This document shows, piece by piece, positions 61,501-64,000 of a DNA stretch of 64,000 bases. A program made the position numbers and the translations under genes. The notes beneath the pieces were generated by a model, which made no database searches, was not told where the DNA came from, and was given only the letters and a program-made list of their open reading frames with translations. The stretch covers positions 124,001 through 188,000 of the forward strand of contig CACZZO010000012.1 of NCBI GenBank assembly GCA_902785755.1, read 5' to 3'. The stretch's first letter is position 1; each line of letters opens with the position of its first letter. The DNA is from an uncultured Bacteroidia bacterium. Lineage in GTDB: Bacteria; Bacteroidota; Bacteroidia; Bacteroidales; F082.

Positions 61501-64000
61501 CTCCCCACTCGCCGCAGTCAATCTCGCCGAGGTTCTTCCTCGTGACCTCACAAGGTACTTCAATTGACTCGTGCGCATGGATGGTGTCGATGTAATTGTA
61601 CAATGGCGTGAACCGGAAATGCTCGGTTTCCGCAGGATAGATGGTCTGATTGTAAGCATCAATCAGTCCGTGGTTGGTGATGACGTAGTTGAATGTGTAG
61701 GCACTGTCCATCTCGGTAATGCAAGCTGGTGCGCTTATGGTAATTACCGGGACGGGTACTTCAACGTCAAACTCGATATCCAACACAATCTCATAATGAT
61801 CCTCGATTTCGGTAGGCTCTACTATCCACGAATAATTCACGCTTTGGTATTGCAGGAACACATCCATCTGGTTGGTGGTGCCAGCCTCAATGAGGACATA
61901 GCCATTGAATCCATTATGTGAATCTGCTTGGACGTTGAGGGTGTAGTAGCCTTCAGCGAGGCCTTCCACGCTGAAAGTGCCGTCGGCACCTGTAAAGCCG
62001 TGCGCCACCAATTCATGGGAATAATAGCCTGTCAAGGTCACTTCCGCGCCTTCCACATGCGGCCCGTTGCCGCCGTTGGTGTTGGTGGTGAACTCATCGG
62101 TGACGTCGACGAGGAGTGCGCCATTGGCTACTGACACCGCCATAATCGAATAAGGCAGATAGACGGAGTTGCCGCTTTCGCAACTGATCTGGATGCTACC
62201 CGTGTGTTCGGTCAAAGGCACTGTGCTGTCGGGAGAAAGCCTCAAAGTGAAGGTGGTTGTTTCACCCACTTCGATGGAAGGCAGTGTGGTTTGTCCTACC
62301 GTTTCCATCCAATCCACATCGGGCAGGCTGATGGTGATTTCGCCCGAGGCAGCCTCGCCGTGGTTGCTTATGGTCACATCTATGGTCTTGCTTTCTCCTC
62401 TCGTCATGGTGGTGTTGATTTCGGTCGGTGCAACTTCGAGAACGCTGTGGGCTATGTCGCAATAGAACCACATGGTGAACAGTGCTTCGGCACCTTCGTC
62501 AGTGAATGCCTTGATCCAGACTTGCTGATACGAAAGCTCTGCCGTCGGTATTGTGCCGAGGGCGGTGAACTGGATATAACCTTCTTGGAGCCCGGCAAGT
62601 GTAGCCATCGGCGTGAAGGTGAAGTTGGCGCCTTCAGGAGCCGAAAGAACGTTCATTTGGATGTTGCTCAAATCGAAACTGTTCCTGTTCCTTACCTTGA
62701 TGTAGCCGGTCTTTGGGATGTCTTGCGTCACGTCGCACAAAATCCAACTGCTGTTGGTCACGTTCATGTTCTCTTCTATGGTGATTTCGAAGACGTCGAT
62801 GCCCAAGATGTTGAAGCTGTCGTGTACCACGGTGCTGTTGTGGCCGGCCACACCCGAATTGACGGTGTAGTAGCCCGACTCCATACGTTCCGTCTCGAAA
62901 TTGACGCTAAACTCGCCGTTTTCATCCGAAACAGTCGACAGGATTCTTCTCCTGCCCATCACGGTAACGCTGACGTCAACGTTCAAGTCGGCAACAGGGG
63001 TGTTGTCGAAGTAGGTCACCGTGCCGTAAATCGGGATCACCGAGTTCATGGGATAGATGTCCTCGTCAACGTATGTGTTGAACTGGTAGATGTTGGCAAG
63101 GTTGCCCGACAAAGCGACGGACTGGGTGAGTTCTCCGCTGCTCACGATGAGCGTGGCATTGTATGACCATTGTGCCACCGTCGGAGTGAAGGTGATGGTC
63201 AGTGTGCCGCCGGAATAGTTGTTCCAGCCCCAATTCGTGGAATAGGAGAACATGGAGGCCTCATCGCCGACAATCTGGAATTCCAACTCGTTTTCGAGCA
63301 TGATACCGCTCACCGTCATTGTCCTGCTCTCGCTTTGGGTCAGTTCCACCTCGCCAAAATCGATACTGTTGGTGCTGACTTGCAACTCAGGCTCAACATT
63401 GAGGGAGAAGCTCTTGACCTCGGAAAGGGTCTCGTTGCAATAGTTCCTTGCCTTGACGCGCCACTGGTAAGCCTGATAGTTGGACAACGAGTTGCAACTG
63501 TAGGAAGTGGTGGTCAAATTGGAAACGTATGGCGTTGAGGGCATCGGGTCGGTGGCAATCCAAAGATACAGGTCGTAACGCGTTGCACCCGAAACGGCAT
63601 CCCATGAGAAGACGACGGGCATGTTGGTGACTGTGTCATTGTCGGCAGGCAACATGTTGGCAAACAATCCCAAAGGCAACGCACACTCGAAGTTGGCCAC
63701 GGCAGCCACATTGCTCGTTACGGTGAAGGTGTAGTCCATATTGGTCGAAACCACTGCGCCGTTGACTGTCCAATTCACGAAGGTGAAACGCGAGTCGGGT
63801 ATGGCGGTCAAGGTGCACTCGTCGCCGTAGAAGTACGTGCCTGTGCCTGTAATCTCACCGCCATTGGTGGGATTGGCTGAGGCAGTGACCTCATAACTGA
63901 CTAATGAGAACTCGGCCACAAGATTGCGGTCGCCGTAAACGGTGAAGGTGTAGTTGGCGTATGTGGATACGGTCGTGCCGTTTTCCATCCAACGGATAAA
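58556..64000 (-). CDS. Giant T9SS-secreted adhesin-like protein (5' partial)
   Basis: At least 1814 residues; the reading frame is open to the window edge, so the N-terminus is missing. Repeated FVNWT-NG-x-VST-YTFTV segments at the start are bacterial repeat modules; then fibronectin-like and choice-of-anchor domains (FGEVELTQSESRTMTV), carboxypeptidase-regulatory-type repeats (DENGEFSVNF, GADGTFSVEGLAEGYYTLNV), and a Pro/Gly-rich linker at about residues 865-905 with nine glycines. The C-terminus is a T9SS type A sorting domain (NGVYMLRLINGKQSKVQKIVVR). A short stretch near KENSSTGSEDN is a dispersed repeat. It is a likely cell-surface cargo of PorU/PorV. Confidence 0.88.
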   Translation of the reverse strand, partial: FIRWMENGTTVSTYANYTFTVYGDRNLVAEFSLVSYEVTASANPTNGGEITGTGTYFYGDECTLTAIPDSRFTFVNWTVNGAVVSTNMDYTFTVTSNVAAVANFECALPLGLFANMLPADNDTVTNMPVVFSWDAVSGATRYDLYLWIATDPMPSTPYVSNLTTTSYSCNSLSNYQAYQWRVKARNYCNETLSEVKSFSLNVEPELQVSTNSIDFGEVELTQSESRTMTVSGIMLENELEFQIVGDEASMFSYSTNWGWNNYSGGTLTITFTPTVAQWSYNATLIVSSGELTQSVALSGNLANIYQFNTYVDEDIYPMNSVIPIYGTVTYFDNTPVADLNVDVSVTVMGRRRILSTVSDENGEFSVNFETERMESGYYTVNSGVAGHNSTVVHDSFNILGIDVFEITIEENMNVTNSSWILCDVTQDIPKTGYIKVRNRNSFDLSNIQMNVLSAPEGANFTFTPMATLAGLQEGYIQFTALGTIPTAELSYQQVWIKAFTDEGAEALFTMWFYCDIAHSVLEVAPTEINTTMTRGESKTIDVTISNHGEAASGEITISLPDVDWMETVGQTTLPSIEVGETTTFTLRLSPDSTVPLTEHTGSIQISCESGNSVYLPYSIMAVSVANGALLVDVTDEFTTNTNGGNGPHVEGAEVTLTGYYSHELVAHGFTGADGTFSVEGLAEGYYTLNVQADSHNGFNGYVLIEAGTTNQMDVFLQYQSVNYSWIVEPTEIEDHYEIVLDIEFDVEVPVPVITISAPACITEMDSAYTFNYVITNHGLIDAYNQTIYPAETEHFRFTPLYNYIDTIHAHESIEVPCEVTRKNLGEIDCGEWGETRVQYSYLSGSNLIYNQAFAYTRLGSCTSCYHPLPPIDPGTGGGGGGGGGTPPPPGIPGPVPPINPPTPTPPIVQPTPSVHVRVGIQFSQSLTMTREAFIGTFTVQNSHETNAVEGIGLDFVIKDAEGIDHTDLFQISTMSLEGVTEIDGTGTLAAASNGTVRILFIPTRDAAPTEPINYFFGGTFTFVDPWNGATRVMELYPSELTVHPSPDLYIDYFVSEDVYGDNPLTPVTEPIIPAELAVRIWNKGAGTAKNVRISSSVPTIVSNQQGLLINFGLYGTYMQGQGVNMGVSDIDFGNIESGETKVGEWLFTSTLLAHVVSYEASVVHNDSYGNPNLSLISHVGIHKLAHAVFTDFVPFGAKSSGINDFLVDDVPDENNYPDYIFFSDGRSSSVDVAESVAFDHFVTAHDTIVTLTVNPSSIGWNYGETADPGRNYYKLLSCTRNDGVEIPLSNVWQESILLHTGDYANDSVYVDKLRIVDTVAAVQPHTYSLVFSGDPLYPYVFFGTEDEYWSNVANWENDVKPYRPNDNVVINGICELDEDATVSTLTIEEGKILTISDERTLTVSNMLTNTAANSLVIEEGGQLIHANAGTWGKVKKSIEPWTNNNNGWYLVASPLVGNTDLTEVNDLLLNTYDLYYYDEPTFYWINQKMPENNFTEFENGTGYLYANLEEVTLEFAGELQNGAATVNVPLSYTPNIPLTGFNLVGNPFAHNVTSYASENVAEGCYLTNETKDDLMVDEINEENPLKPGAGFFVKATDEGASITFNAGRGTSANPSGSIRVEVLEKGKIADRLIVKRTGEPLEKISLNEIRTKLFATQGDQEIAIVPCEGKEQAMSFKAAKNDSYTINVSSNGIEFYYLHLIDNLTGMDVDLLKDPDYTFEAHTSDYASRFLLRFIPKENSSTGSEDNFAYCFNNKWVIANEGEATLQVVDVVGHILSSEQITGSCEKKIDAANGVYMLRLINGKQSKVQKIVVR

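Overview
The window is chromosomal DNA from a Bacteroidetes bacterium, most likely an uncultured Bacteroidales-type lineage. The evidence is a type IX secretion (T9SS) gene cluster, a lipid A cluster, a protein with a T9SS type A C-terminal sorting domain, and promoters of the Bacteroidetes form TAnnTTTG, mostly TATTTTTGC or TACTTTTGC. No rRNA or tRNA gene was seen.

Layout. 1-2.8 kb: lpxD (cut by the window edge), lpxC (not fused to fabZ) and lpxA. 2.8-7.9 kb: a minus-strand surface-polysaccharide group (glycosyltransferase, methyltransferase, flippase) headed by an AlbA_2 ATPase-like gene. 8-10.4 kb: accessory DNA with an orphan nuclease-like gene, a C-terminal scrap of a restriction endonuclease, a DUF4143 ATPase and its 23-bp repeat array. 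10.4-23.1 kb: anmK, murF, gldJ, two tandem C25 (PorU-type) proteases and porV, forming the T9SS sortase/shuttle locus. 23-35.4 kb: transport, Hsp20, an MFS-GNAT pair, a DUF1016 nuclease, an EEP hydrolase, a DMT-SpoU-DMT operon, a Ca2+/Na+ exchanger and yggS. 35.5-43 kb: a repeat array with a remnant of a deleted DUF4143 gene, then a six-gene restriction-modification island (nuclease-fused HsdM, HsdS, an unknown protein, a four-helix membrane protein, an NA37-type nucleoid protein and RhuM). 43-55.8 kb: ffh, a four-helix-bundle (S23-type) gene, folD, a secreted propeller-like protein, two more DUF4143 ATPases, a PorE-like OmpA protein, an SGNH lipoprotein, rhomboid, gcvT and an HD hydrolase. 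55.8-64 kb: a fourth DUF4143 ATPase with a 22-bp array, a zinc-ribbon transposase, and a giant T9SS cargo adhesin that runs off the right edge.

The most striking pattern is that all four DUF4143 AAA ATPase genes have short, regularly spaced DNA repeats at their promoters or 5' leaders. Periods are 23, 32-33, 33 and 22 bp, and each locus has its own repeat sequence. A fifth array (35.5 kb) shares its framework with the 10.3 kb array and is followed by a promoter and only the last codons of an ATPase of the same subfamily, so it looks like the footprint of a deleted member. DUF1016 and AlbA_2 genes in the same window carry repeats inside their coding sequence. This ATPase-plus-array unit, and the island at 35.9-43 kb with its two poorly characterised AT-rich genes, are the best candidates for an undescribed system.
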